A stretch of DNA of 64,000 bases. Origin: Pohlia nutans. Lineage: Eukaryota > Streptophyta > Bryopsida > Bryales > Mniaceae. The notes under the pieces are model-generated. The model did no database searches and was not told the DNA's origin. It worked only from the letters and a program-made list of their open reading frames with translations. The stretch covers positions 23,341,009 to 23,405,008 of the forward strand of contig CM040100.1 of NCBI GenBank assembly GCA_022496805.1. The letters are read 5' to 3'. This document shows positions 25,907 through 37,607 of the stretch, in pieces (the stretch's first letter is position 1; every line of letters begins with the position of its first letter). The position numbers were made by a program, and so were the translations under genes.

Positions 25907-27600
25907 ACAAGATTGACGCAATTGAGCAACAAATCTCTTGCCAGAACATCCTTGCTTCTGAAGATTAAAGAATCTATGAACATATGTCTAAAGAAGCTCA
26001 CAACTGTTGTGTACATTTGCGATCAAGCACTAATACATTAGTATTCTGAAAAATCGATTGGTGGCATTGTGGTTGTAGATGTCAACTGGGTTGTTAGAGA
26101 GATCTTGAATTCTTGAATTGACGAGACACAACACTACTAGAAGTACAAAACTCCGAAGCTATTGTCGGCAAAGGTTCTTGGAAATCACTGAGTGTGTGAA
26201 ACACGCAGGGAGGTCACTTTCAAATATTACGTAACAACGTGCAAACAAAGATAGGGTCCCAATAAATCTTTGAAGGTAAATTTTATAAATGAATTACATT
26301 AATATAGGATGCTCAAAATTGATTACAAGAATTAAAAAGAGAATATTCTAGGAATATTAATAATTATAGTAAAATTACTTTAAATTTTTAAGGTACTTTT
26401 AAATACCCTTTGTTCACACTTGATATTCAAAAGATACGAAGAGTGACCTCCCCGAGGTGAAACACGATCCACAAAGAACTGATGGTTCAAAAGAAAAAAA
26501 TTAGTGTACAAGGAACAACCCCCTGAACAGAGACTAATCCGTCTCATAATATGTTATCATTGAATTTAAACTTGAAGAGACAGAAGTTGCCCTTTGCAAC
26601 ACATATCGGCTCATGTGAAACTCAATCCACAACTAGAGGAGCTAAGAGTTGTACTAGTTTGTTTCAAAGAAGAAATCAGTGTATTGTACAAAGAACAACC
26701 ACACATCCATCTTATAATTTGACATCATTAATGTCACACTTGAAGAGACCGGGTTTTTTCAAGTTTATAGCAAATTTGAATTTCTAGATTATGAGGTTGA
26801 TGAAAAACTTGATAGTCAAGGTATATTGACGAAGTCATTGTTTCATTTGTAGAGACTTGTATCCACATACACTAGCTCAACTTCTCAAACACTATCTGGT
26901 TTTTGTGTACGTGCACAACGTTATTATCACCTACATTTTCCAGCTAGTTTTTTAAGAGAGAACTCTAAACCAAACAATAAGAACCATTTTGATTTGCACA
27001 CTTGTAAGTAGACTACTTAATTTCAGACATGACCTTAACTATAAGTGATTTCACATTACAAAAGCAAAAAAATCAATTTTTGATGTCCTTTGGTGCCACA
27101 ACTATAGTCCTCATCTAAAACACTACCATGACTAGGTGTCTAAACTCTTTGCAACATCGAGTAGCATTACAGAAAAAATGGACCCTCAGCAGGGCCCTCT
27201 CAGTTTGACAAATGAGTCTATAATCAAGATCTTAGGGGGTCTACTACAAGACAAAAACTTTGACCAAAATCAGTTGCCATCCCATCTGAATTTCCCATGG
27301 TAAATGTAATTACTGTGAGGTCAATACCCATTTTCCATGTGTATTTTAAGAAATAGGAAACTGATGTACACATGTAGTGGGTGGCATGTCTTCCGGGGAC
27401 TAAAAAAATACATGACATCAAAGACACTAACTTTTATTCTCCAATGGGAATGATTTGCCTACTCTTTTGTCATAATTATCTGTCTTCATGAGGGTGGGTG
27501 GGTATAGGGTTTTACTTCATCTTCTAATTAGATGGTACACATTTAAATGTAATCCAGGACCCCTTTGGAAACTTTCTGGAAGGGCCCTCTTGAGGGTCCA
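25907..27600. other. AT-rich intergenic DNA with an imperfect direct repeat
   Basis: No gene recognised. The only structure seen is an imperfect direct duplication (see 26455-26765). Remaining ORFs are short and compositionally biased. Confidence 0.4.
26455..26765. repeat. Imperfect tandem duplication, unit about 150-165 bp
   Basis: Two successive blocks share the order of motifs: GTGAAACnC-ATCCACAA, then a TTTCAAA/TTCAAAA-GAAGAAA-like stretch, TCAGTGTA or TTAGTGTA followed by CAAnGAACAACC, and then TTGAAGAGAC. The first block is about 26457-26595 and the second about 26616-26745. Similarity is moderate, so the duplication is old. No coding potential. Confidence 0.5.
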
Positions 27601-27764
27601 TTTGTTCTTTAATGTCATCCTGGCCCTTAAATATACCCCGACTCTAAATCCCCCTTCGACGTAAATGCAAGCACTATTCACCTATAGGGTACATTTTTTG
27701 AAATTTCCATTTTGGGCACCCTAGGGTTTTTTTTGTCAATTTATTTTTGTAAGATTGGACCCTA

Positions 27765-28015
27765 CTGCTCCAAATATGAGCTATGAATTTGAATTGAATT
27801 AAAGTAGAAAATAAGGGGTAACTTCAATTAGTCACAATTATCCAATGCCTTATCTAATTTGGCCATTCTTTAACATTTTAGAACCATAAGAGTGTCTTCT
27901 AGTATCTAGAATAGGTGAAAAACATTAATTTTCACAAACGTACACCTATTTCAACGCGAAGGAACAGGAGTGGATTAAGGTACAGATTACAAAGATACTT
28001 GTTAAGACAAAACAT
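27765..28015 (+). repeat. Dispersed repeat, inverted partner at 53937-54170
   Basis: About 250 bp here is clearly similar to the reverse complement of 53937-54170. Shared runs include ATGAGCTATGAATTTGA, GGCCATTCTTTAACATTTTA, GTGAAAAACATTAATTTTCA and GTTAAGACAAAACA. The partner copy continues to a TTAA-type end at 54368-54371 that resembles the TTAACCCTTAAACGTCA ends elsewhere in the window, so this may be the interior of the same kind of non-autonomous element. Boundaries here are not resolved. Confidence 0.6.
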
Positions 28016-29870
28016 AATGACTATCAAAATTACACACTCAAATTGAAGAAGTCACATAATCCACTAGGCTAGAGCCTATACCATCTTCCCTTGTCCTCGT
28101 CACCATCACAATTGCACCATTGCACTATTACCTTCACTATGCACCAAAATTTTACTCATCTTAAGGAATTCACACAATCACACCTTTGGGTTCAACATAT
28201 CACATGCAAACCACTTCAACATGGTGGCAACCTATCCATATATTATACATTTAAAATTATTCCTTCTATGTTTATAATTGTTTGGGATTAATTTATTTAT
28301 TTTGGCTAGTACAACTAATATTCAATCTAATTTTTTAAATTTCATCTATGATTTTTGGTTGTTAAAACAAATGTTCATTTGTTAGACTATAAATATAAAA
28401 ATCAATCTATGAGTTTTGTATAATAAAATAATTAATTATTCTCTATGTATCTTCATTAATATCTCACCACCCTCAATTAGGTTATTTTAATTAAAATATC
28501 TCATTTTATAACTAAAGGGAGTTATAATAAAAAACCTTAATATTCACATAGCTACTATGTAAACCTTTAATTTTCCTGGGAAGTAGAGGGGTCTGAATGC
28601 CTTTATTTTACTAATAGAGAAGTTTATTTATTTTGGGGTGGGACGAGGGGTGGGATCACTAAGCTCAAATTACCCCTCCCAAAGTGGAGTTGATGGAGTT
28701 CAAAGCCTCTACGGTGAAGGAACTCATAAGGTGGATTGACCTATTACCACATACTATACTAAGATCCATGGACCATTCCCACCAAGATATAGAAGTGGTA
28801 AAAGAGATAAATTTGATGTATTTACAAAAATTAAGCAACATATATAGAAATGAGGTAAAATTTGGTCAAAATAGGCTTGAGATAGTGTTGTATAAATAGA
28901 ATTATTGTTATTTCATGTATATTTTTCAACTCTCATAGCCTTTATCTAATGGTACTTATAGAAGTTTCATAGCAACACCATTTGATAATTTGTAACTAAT
29001 TGGAAAATTATTATTCCATCTATATTTCCTTTAAACATTGTTGACTATGTTATAAAAATAATAGTATTTTTCACAACATGGCGGTAATAGATTGGTTCAC
29101 CTTAGTAGATAATCATTAGTTCACACAAAAAAAGTCAATTAATTTATATTGGATGTATTATCATTTAAGCGATTGGACGACCATTTTTTTGGTCGTTGCC
29201 CCCTTTTTGTGGGTTGTCCAGGATTTATATTTGTATTTATTTTTTAAATGTAAAATTGATATTAAATCAAGTCTACATTCCGACCCAAAATTGAATTTTA
29301 TCGATTCAAATAAATCTCCATCCTTTCAAAGTGGAACACTTCAATGGTAAATTTCATCCCAGTACTCTAGGCATGTTTGGAAAACTATGAGGACCAATAA
29401 TAATCAAGCATAGGCAAGGCTCTTGTTAAAGAAGGTACCTTTATATTGTATTAAAGGTGCATGCAATCATTATCAATTAGCCAATCATGGTTGAGAACAA
29501 TCACCCAATTTCCAAAAATGAATGATGGAGGGACAAGATAGAGGGATGGTGTCGCGATGCAAATGCATACATAATGTAAAAACATATAGTATTCTTATTT
29601 TGATGAGTTTTGAGTTAACTCAAAGAATAAATGAATAGGGAACATTAGGAAAAAATTGTGATTTGAATCATGATCTCTAAAAGGCTTTAATTGCCTTGTT
29701 TATTACTTATCAAGAGTTAAACCTTAGATTTATCTTATTAGAATGAGTTTTGATGTTTAATTTGAGTTTTGATAGTTGTTGAAAAGAAAAGTGAAGATTG
29801 TTTTACCTTTCTTTTAGTTCTTTGTGGATTTATCATTAAAATAAGTGAATGAATAGAGGTATGGGGGGTA
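28016..29870. other. Very AT-rich intergenic DNA; nothing identified
   Basis: No coding region, RNA gene or repeat boundary recognised. The ORFs present are short and carry no family motif. Confidence 0.4.
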
Positions 29871-30960
29871 TTTGGGTCATCCAATTAGTTTTAGGGTGCC
29901 CATGTGGCATTGTATGGGCTGATGTGTCCCCCCTTGTGGCATGAAAAGGAGGGCCTTTTTCTCCCGAATCCTCATTTTCTCTTGTATCCATTATTTAGTT
30001 TTTTAGTTTATTCCGTGCGTTTGAGAAGGAGCAATTTACTGTATATACCTCGGATTTCAATGAATTTTTTTGGGAGTGTTCCTTTTTTGTTGTGATTCTA
30101 ATGGTATGTGGCGCTCTTCATTTGGAGTTGTTATAAGGAAGTTATGGCTTGTTACGTGAAGGGTGGTATACTGCCGTCAGAATTCAAGAGCCCGACCTTT
30201 GAGAACTTGTAGAAATCTGTATGAAAATTATTTTGTTCAAATAGTTGGTGAGTGTTTTAATCATGTTAACAGCTTTTTAAGAAGCTATTAAAATCCTAAT
30301 TTGGAGTCCGTGTGTAAAATTTATAGGTGTGTAAGTAAGGCGGTTTAGAAATTCCGCTTCTATTAGGAGTTCCATTTTTTAGAAGCTATAAAAACCGGAC
30401 AATATTATGATTTGCGCTAAATTTTTCTTAAAAAGCATAGATAATTAATTTAGCTTTTCAAAAAGCTATAGTGCTGTTTATTTGGAGCATTTATGAATAT
30501 GATACGTGCTTTGAAGTGGGGAGGTGTACAACTGCCAACGAATTTTGAAGTCTCAACTTCATCACGCTATATATATTGAAGGATACACTATTTTCTTTTG
30601 AAACTTTTACAGAATATTTATTTTTGTGTTGGCTTTCTAAAAAATCACAACACACTTACTTTGAAGTAGTTATGCACTTGTGACATTCATTTGAATGTTG
30701 ACAGTAGTTTTGAGGGTTCAAGCCTCTATACGACTTGTTTCTTTTGTAATGTAAAACATAATTTTTGGTATTTTAAAGGCATAAACAAAAAATTGCACTA
30801 TGATACCCCCCCATACCTGGAACTTAAACTAGTTTGCAGCTAGGAACCTCGCGTTTTCCCATAGCAAAACCCTCTCTACCCAACATTTTGGTGCTTCCAC
30901 TGAGAGCTGCTTTGGGACAATTAGTTTTTGTTAAAACATGATGGGGGATCATGATGGGGC
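29871..30960 (+). other. Probable LTR / leader of the gag-containing retroelement
   Basis: The stretch immediately upstream of the gag ORF has features of a retroelement leader. There is a TTTTGGTGCTTCCACTGAGAG-like junction at about 30884-30904, and upstream DNA (29880-30830) carries several related AAGCTAT/CTTTTnAGAAGCTAT and ATTTGGAGT motifs. No second LTR copy is seen in the window, so the boundaries cannot be confirmed. Confidence 0.3.
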
Positions 30961-32545
30961 TTCCGAAGGGACCAAAACAAAATGGAGAATATTTTTGGGG
31001 CATTGGCTATGTTTATGGAGCATCATAGAGCAAACTCCGGTGGGCATGAGGCTACCCAAGTACTGAAGGGTGTTGTGAACAAAATTGAGAGATTTGATGG
31101 AAAGAACATTACAAACTTCTTGAGGGTGTATGTTTGTGAGATGGAAGTGTATCAAGTACATGAAGATTGTATGATGCAAATTTTTGACTTGGCTGTGGTA
31201 CCCGAAATTCATGAGAGGGTTCATAAAATTCGGGAAGATGCATATGTTACCTCATGGGCCACATTTGATGAGAGGTTGAGGGATGAGTACTTTAATGAAG
31301 ATACGGAGAGGATGATTAAAAGGTCTTTCCTTAATTGAGTGGGGCAACAACTTGGGAATGATATGGGCCTAAATAAGCTACTGAGAGAATTTGATAAGAA
31401 GTATAATTAGTCGCCTTTAGCAGAAAAGCGCCTTTTTGATACATGAAAGGCAAAGATGTTTTGCAGGCAGCTGATGATGCATTAGAGGATAGACTTCTCT
31501 TGCTTCTTGGGGATACAACCACTGAAGGTGGTTTTACTAATGATTGGAGGAGGGTGGAGGAAACGGTGACTCTTGTGACCAAACAGCGGCGGGTGAGGTT
31601 TAGAGGTATTATTTCACGCACTGATGCAATCCCCATAATAGTTCCAAAGGCTCCAAAATTATCATTGGTTCCTACAACTCCTACTCAGACATAAAAAACA
31701 AGCAAGAAGGTTGAAGAAGACAATCTTGAAGAGCTTATCAAAGGTATCAGAGATTTAAAGGTGAAAATGAGTGAATTGAAGAAGGCATGACCGCATGAGG
31801 AGCAAGTACTTCTCACTCATCAGATGGTGCAAAGTCATTTGTAAAGAGATGCATATGGTGTGATGCTACAAACCACACTCTTCGTAGTTGCACTGATTAT
31901 GCATCAGGAATTTCCGACCCCACTGATTTTGCACTGATTCAGTGCGTTTATCGTTAAACACTGATTCCGCACGTCATACGTGCATTTAGAAGTGTCGTTA
32001 CGGTACAGAAGTGACATGCATTACTAGAGTGTCGATGCAGTGTCTTTTCAATGATTATCAAAAAAGTGTTGTTTCCGCATGAAAGTCGTGCTTGACGGAA
32101 TCCGTGCGTTAATCGTGTATCTAAATTACATGGCTAATAAGACACGGATAACATGCGGTTTTAGTTAATGCGGATTCAGTATCGTATACGTATCATATTA
32201 ATGCCATTTACTATATTCGCGCGATTTCAGTATCTATTATAATGCAAATTATTTTCGTACGACATCCGTGTACAATATTTTAATATATTTTTGGAATCTT
32301 TTGAAATCTTTCAAAATATTTTATATTATTTTGGAATATGTTGATATTCCAAGAATCTTCTTTAAATTATACTTACGGTTTAATTTCCCAAAACATTTTT
32401 AGATCTACATTTATAGAGTTTAGAAGCAATACACATTAAAAATTCAAAGAAATAACATTTTATATTTTTAGAATTCAAATTTGGTATTATTGGTTATCAT
32501 TGTACTTTTCAACATAGGAGTAAAAAGAAAATAGTTCACAACCAC

Positions 32546-33000
32546 CACGATTTTGGCAAAAAATAAAAAAATTCAAAATATTATGAAAAAAATCCTAGAT
32601 ATAGAAAACGTCTTGCATAATCTAGTGCAAAAATAAAATTTAGAAAAAAAGTTTTTTTCACATAGTTAAAAACATTCAAAGTCCGCTGAAAAAAAAAAAC
32701 AGCTCACAGCCATGATCTGCCATCACGATTTTGGCAAAAAATTCAAAAATTCAAAAAATTATGAAAAAAACCCTAGATATAGAAAAAGTCCTGCATAATC
32801 TAGTGCAAAAAAAAAAATTTGGAAAAAAAGTTTTTTTCACATAGTTAAAAACATTCAAAGTCCGCTGGAAAAAAAAAACAGCTCACAGCCATGATCTGCC
32901 ATCACAATTTTGGCAAAAAAGAAAACAAACTCAAAATATTCTGAAAAAATTTGTAGATGTAGGAAAAGCCCTGCATGTTGTAGTGCAAAATAAATTTGAA
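32546..33000 (+). repeat. 178-bp tandem repeat, about 2.5 units, inside TIR element copy 1
   Basis: The anchor CAC(G/A)ATTTTGGCAAAAAA occurs at 32546, 32724 and 32903, with spacing 178 and 179 bp. Each unit continues through CCTAGATATAGAAAA, AATCTAGTGCAAAA and CAAAGTCCGCTG-AAAAAAA-CAGCTCACAGCCATGATC. The third unit is truncated and diverged. The same array, inverted, is in copy 2 at about 35180-35635. Confidence 0.8.
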
Positions 33001-33086
33001 AAAAGAATTATATGCACATGGCAAAAAATAGCCAATGGTTTCATTCGTTTATAATTACCAAAAGAGTTCCTTTCTATACATGAAGA

Positions 33087-33240
33087 GTTTGAGGTGGTTT
33101 GGTAGTTTGGAGCTTCATCGGCAACCGGGAGGTCGTGAGTTCAAATCCCACCGTTGGCAATAGAGCTTGGGAAGCTATGGTGGGCCCCACCGTGTGTTCG
33201 GGCAATTTCCGTGTAGTTGAAGTGCGTAGCGAGGAAAATA
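33087..33240 (+). repeat. tRNA-derived SINE-like module inside TIR element copy 1
   Basis: A tRNA-like head: an A-box-like TGGTTTGGTAGTTTGG at 33095-33110 and a good B box GTTCAAATCCC at 33139-33149, about 45 bp apart and preceded by GGAGGTCGTGA as in a tRNA variable/T arm. Beyond it a non-tRNA body runs to about 33240 and ends in a T/A-rich tract. The T-stem has a mismatch and no acceptor stem closes, so it is not a functional tRNA gene. It fits the head-body-tail plan of a plant SINE. The reverse copy is at 34925-35095. Confidence 0.6.
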
Positions 33241-34924
33241 ATTATTATATATTTTTTTATTATTTTATTTTATTATATATTTTTTAATAATATTAATTTG
33301 ATCAAACTTAGATATAGAAAGAATATAAAATCTAGATATAGAAAATTTGATGTCGCACGAAAAACGCATTGAATCAGTGTAGTTTTAAAGACGATTAAAA
33401 CACGACATTTGACGAGTATAAAGAGTGCTGAATTCATACGTTTTCAATGGATGTATCAATCGTGTCGAATCAGGACTATATCCGCTTGTACGAACATCGT
33501 GTCATATCAGTGTAGTTGCGATGAATGACGCAACGATGCGGAATCAGTGCGAAAATCGTACGAACCCTTGAAATATCGGAAATCGCACTGAATCAGTGCA
33601 GAATCAGTGGGGTCCGAAATTCGTGATGATGATGGAGCACTCAAAGAAGGTATAATTACTTTCAATGATGGAAGGATTTGTGATGCATCTACTGACTTGT
33701 CTATGGACACTAATTTTGGCAAAGGTTGAATGAAGAAAATAATGGACGAGAAGAAGGGGCGGTCTAGGGCTTTGCATGCTAAGGGAGTTGAGTCATATCA
33801 TATTGAGGTGGATCATCACATTATTGAGGCCTCTGCTACTTCTGCAAGAGATATTATGATCAGAGGAGCACAAGTTATCAGAAAGGTAACCAAAAGAAAA
33901 TTGCGACACCTACTATATTGGTCACCTACCCTATTCAGCCTATTAATATGAGTCACAAACGACCTTGGCCTATAATCAACAAGTAGTGAAAGATTCATGT
34001 TCCAAGCTAATCACTTGATTAATCAATCCACCACGACAACAGCAGGGTTCGAACTTGCAAAGAAGAGTCCATGTACACTCATTGTTGTCTTGGAACCATT
34101 CACGTTGTTTTATATTTAGAAAAACTACTAAATTCTACTTGTGACTGATTCTAATGCTACATACGGCATTCAATCCTTTGGAAGAAAACTACTACCAATT
34201 AAGGCTAGTAATTGTCACATACACAACTAGAGCCAAATTATGGTTACAAAAATAAATTCATATGTTGACTGTAGGCTTGTACCCCATATGAAGGAATTAT
34301 ATTGTACTCACCAAATGAATCCTACAATCAATATTGCTCTTTATTCAATCCTACAATCACATGAACGAAGAGAACAAGGCACAGGTAGCTAAATAAAAAT
34401 TGCTTACAAGAATAGCGCTTATGGAACACCCAATTTGAGCTTTACAGCCACAAAAGATTGGCATCCCTAAATGATGAGCTCCAACTTGACAAGCAATGGT
34501 GGCCCAACAACCATATTAAAGCCATCTTAAACTCAAGAACTCCACACATCAGGAATTTCGGACCCCACTGATTCTGCACTGATTCAGTGCGATTTCCGAT
34601 ATTTCAAGGGTTCGTACGATTTTCGCACTGATTCCGCATCGTTGCGTCATTCATCGCAACTACACTGATATGACACGATGTTCGTACAAGCGGATATAGT
34701 CCTAATTCGACACGATTGATACATCCATTGAAAACGTATGAATTCAGCACTCTTTATACTCGTCAAATGTCGTGTTTTAATCGTCTTTAAAACTACACTG
34801 ATTCAATGCGTTTTTCGTGCGACATCATCTTTTCTATATCTAGATTTTATATTCTTTCTATATCTAAGTTTGATCAAATTAATATTATTTAAAAATATAT
34901 AATAAAAAAAAATAAAAAATAAAA

Positions 34925-35095
34925 TATAATAATTATTTTCCTCGCTACGCACTTCAACTACACGAAAATTGCCCGAACACACGGTGGGGCCCACCATAGC
35001 TTCCCAAGCTCTATTGCCAACGGTGGGATTTGAACTCACGACCTCCCGGTTGCCGATGAAGCTCCAAACCACCAAACCACCTCAAACTCTTCATG
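34925..35095 (-). repeat. tRNA-derived SINE-like module inside TIR element copy 2
   Basis: Reverse-complement copy of 33087-33240. The B box lies at 35025-35035 on the minus strand, with the A-box-like motif about 45 bp upstream in that orientation. One A-box region base differs from copy 1 (GGTGG versus GGTAG). Confidence 0.6.
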
Positions 35096-35179
35096 CATAG
35101 AAAGGAACTCTTTTGGTAATTATAAACGAATGAAACCATTGGCTATTTTTTGCCATGTGTATATAATTCTTTTTTCAAA

Positions 35180-35635
35180 ATTTTTTTTTGCACTACAACA
35201 TGCAGGGCTTTTCCTACATCTACAAATTTTTTCAGAATATTTTGAGTTTGTTTTCTTTTTTGCCAAAATTGTGATGGCAGATCATGGCTGTGAGCTGTTT
35301 TTTTTTTTCCAGCGGACTTTCAATGTTTTTAACTATGTGAAAAAAACTTTTTTTCCAAATTTTTTTTTGCACTAGATTATGCAGGACTTTTTCTATATCT
35401 AGGGTTTTTTTCATAATTTTTTGAATTTTTGAATTTTTTGCCAAAATCGTGATGGCAGATCATGGCTGTGAGCTGTTTTTTTTTTTTCAGCGGACTTTCA
35501 ATGTTTTTAACTATGTGAAAAAAACTTTTTTCCAAAATTTTTTTGCACTAGATTATGCAAGACGTTTTCTATATCTAGGATTTTTTTCATAATATTTTGA
35601 ATTTTTTTATTTTTTGCCAAAATCGTGGTGGTTGT
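35180..35635 (-). repeat. 178-bp tandem repeat inside TIR element copy 2
   Basis: Inverted counterpart of the array at 32546-33000, with the same unit length and internal order. Long A/T homopolymer runs generate spurious lysine- or phenylalanine-rich ORFs, which should be ignored. Confidence 0.8.
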
Positions 35636-36802
35636 GAGCTAATTTTCTTTTGCTCCTATGATGAAAAGTACAATGATAACCAATAATACCAAATTTGAAT
35701 TCTAAAAATATAAAATGTTATTTCTTTGAAATTTTAATGTGTATTGCTTCTAAACTCTATAAATGTAGATCTAAAAATGTTTTGGGAAATTAAACCGTAA
35801 GTATAATTTAAAGAAGATTCTTGGAATATTCTAACATATTCCAAAATAATATAAAATATTTTGAAAGATTCCAAAATATTTCAAAAGATTCCAAAAATAT
35901 ATTAAAATATTGTACACGGATGTCGTACGAAAATAATTTGCATTATAATAGATACTGAAATCGCGCGAATATAGTAAATGGCATTAATATGATACGTATA
36001 CGATACTGAATCCGCATTAACTAAAACCGCATGTTATCCGTGTCTTATTAGCCATGTAATGTAGATACACGATTAACGCACGGATTCCGTCAAGCACGAC
36101 TTTCATGCGGAAACAACACTTTTTTGATAATCATTGAAAAGACACTGCATCGACACTCTAGTAATGCATGCCACTTCCGTACCGTAACGACACTTCTAAA
36201 TGCACGTATGACGTGCGGAATCAGTGTTTAACGATAAACGCACTGAATCAGTGCAGAATCAGTGGGGTCGGAAATTCCTGATGCACACGACCTACTCAAA
36301 ATGCTAAAAAATCATGAGGCTTAATTTGAGTCCTTTAGGGGGGTAATCTTAAAGAACAAGTACGTGCGTTATGATTTGTTTCCTACCTTTGATATCATAG
36401 ACAGAAGCAGCAGTGGAGCGGTGAGCTTTGCAATGTCAATAAGCTCCTTCATAGATGGAGCTTGAATATTTAAAGCATCGTAACCTTTGTTATTAAGCGA
36501 AAACAACATCAATATTCCTCCCACATACTGAAATGCAAACCTACTTCATATTGATTCTATTGAACAACTAGCTGCACAATCTAGTAAGACCTTTTCAATG
36601 TCAACTTGCTAACCGAAGTGACATCTTCTTCAAACAAGGAGAAATTGCCCAAAAAGGACTCAAAAGAAGCAAAACAATCTCATACACAAGTAATGCAAAA
36701 CATGAAATATGTGATGAAACCATATGGTGATTGTCACTCACCTGAGAGGCAATGGTGGCCCATACAGCCCCTGCGGTACCATAGCTTAGGCACAAACAAA
36801 GC

Positions 36803-37331
36803 TCAATGAACACCCAATTCCCTATTTTTGTACTTCGCCAAGTGCAATCATTCATGAGCAAATTTGGCTCAAAAATTTTTTGTCTAAAAAGTTCTCTAAA
36901 AAACGACTTTTGTTTTTCTACAATCAATTACATTGTAAACAAACAATTCTTTTATTTATTTTTTATCCTTATCTTTATCTTTTCTTTTATCTTTTCTTTC
37001 TTTTCTTTCTTGTCTTTTGGCGGCGGAGGGAGAATTTTTTTTTTTTTTTTTTTGCTGGTTTTCTTCTTTTGTTCAGGGTTCAGGGTGGCTGAAACCCTAA
37101 CGGCAGCGGAAGAAAAAATATAAATAAATAAATAAATAAATAAATAAAAATTCTTCCGCCGCCTTTAGAGTTTCAGCTACCCTGAACCCTGAACAGAAGA
37201 AGAAAACCAGCAAAAAAAATTACATAAAAAAAAAAAAAACTTTTTTTTTTTTTTTTTCTTACGCTGCCGTTAGGGTTTCAGCCACCCTGAACCCTGAACA
37301 AAAGAAGAAAACCAGCAAAAGAATTTAACAA

Positions 37332-37362
<31 letters not shown>

Positions 37363-37607
37363 TTAAAAAAAACTCCCTCCGCCGCCAAAAGACAAGAAAG
37401 AAAAGAAAGAAAAGATAAAAGAAAAGATAAAGATAAGGATAAAAAATAAATAAAAGAATTGTTTGTTTACAATGTAATTGATTGTAGAAAGACAAAAATT
37501 GCTATTTTTTAAAGAATTTTTTAGACAAATTTTTTTATTGCGCCCGGGCGCCAAGTGCATGATTATATGGCCAAGTGCATAAATTGGGAATTGCGTGTTA
37601 ATGTCTC
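36803..37607. mobile_element. Fold-back (large inverted repeat) element inside the MATE exon
   Basis: The left arm (36803 to about 37100) and the right arm (about 37260-37607, reverse complement) match over about 230 bp with a few indels. Both contain CAATTCCC-ATTT-TG-ACTT, GTAAACAAACAATTC and the TTTATC/TTTC-rich tract ending CTTTTGGCGGCGGAGGG. The centre holds a TTTTCTTC-TTTTGTTCAGGGTTCAGGGT motif that recurs three times in alternating orientation, and (AAAT)n and (AAT)n microsatellites at about 37112-37149 and 37331-37360. It interrupts the MATE coding sequence between GMMDSK and LCLSYG. It can form a long hairpin. No ORF. Confidence 0.7.

Larger units (their letters stand above)
31903..33627 (+). 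mobile_element. 1.7-kb terminal-inverted-repeat element, copy 1
   Basis: The ends are inverted repeats: left ATCAGGAATTTCCGACCCCA, continuing CTGATT-TGCACTGATTCAGTGCG; right, as reverse complement, ATCACGAATTTCGGACCCCA with the same continuation, about 44 bp in all. Subterminal regions are full of CACTGATTCCGCA-like and palindromic CpG-containing motifs, as is usual for transposase-binding subterminal repeats. The interior has 178-bp tandem repeats and a tRNA-like module and no ORF of note. A nearly identical copy lies in opposite orientation at 34548-36282. A clean target-site duplication could not be read, so the superfamily is unassigned. Confidence 0.8.
30961..33960 (+). pseudogene. gag-like ORF of an LTR retroelement, broken and split by a DNA element
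   Basis: A gag-type protein is encoded in pieces. The first is 30982-31338 (FDGKNITNFLRVYVCEMEVY, YVTSWATFDERLRDEY). A second piece in another frame is at about 31443-31694 (ALEDRLLLLL, GGFTNDWRRVEETVTL). The zinc knuckle CX2CX4HX4C (CIWCDATNHTLRSC) lies at about 31848-31890. Directly after it, at 31903, the 1.7 kb inverted-repeat element interrupts the frame. The coding sense resumes at 33628 (GALKEGIITFNDGRI...) and fades out by about 33950. Breaks therefore include at least one frameshift, stops near 31338-31440, and the insertion. No protease, integrase or RT is seen, so the element is truncated. Confidence 0.75.
34548..36282 (-). mobile_element. 1.7-kb terminal-inverted-repeat element, copy 2 (inverted relative to copy 1)
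   Basis: This 1735-bp segment is the reverse complement of 31903-33627 with very few differences by eye, including both TIRs, the 178-bp array and the tRNA-like module. It sits within the MATE pseudogene between the exon at 36387-36527 and the weak exon near 34.5 kb. CACAC occurs immediately left (34543-34547) and one base beyond the right end (36284-36288), a possible 4-5 bp target duplication that copy 1 does not clearly confirm. Confidence 0.8.

Noticed and set aside
33095..33165. Possible functional tRNA gene
   Set aside because: The B box is good, but the acceptor stem does not close and the T-stem has a mismatch; the module recurs inside a mobile element, so it is a tRNA-derived SINE-like piece.
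35130..35444. Phenylalanine- and lysine-rich ORFs on both strands
   Set aside because: They are translations of homopolymer-rich 178-bp tandem repeats inside the TIR element, with no protein motif.
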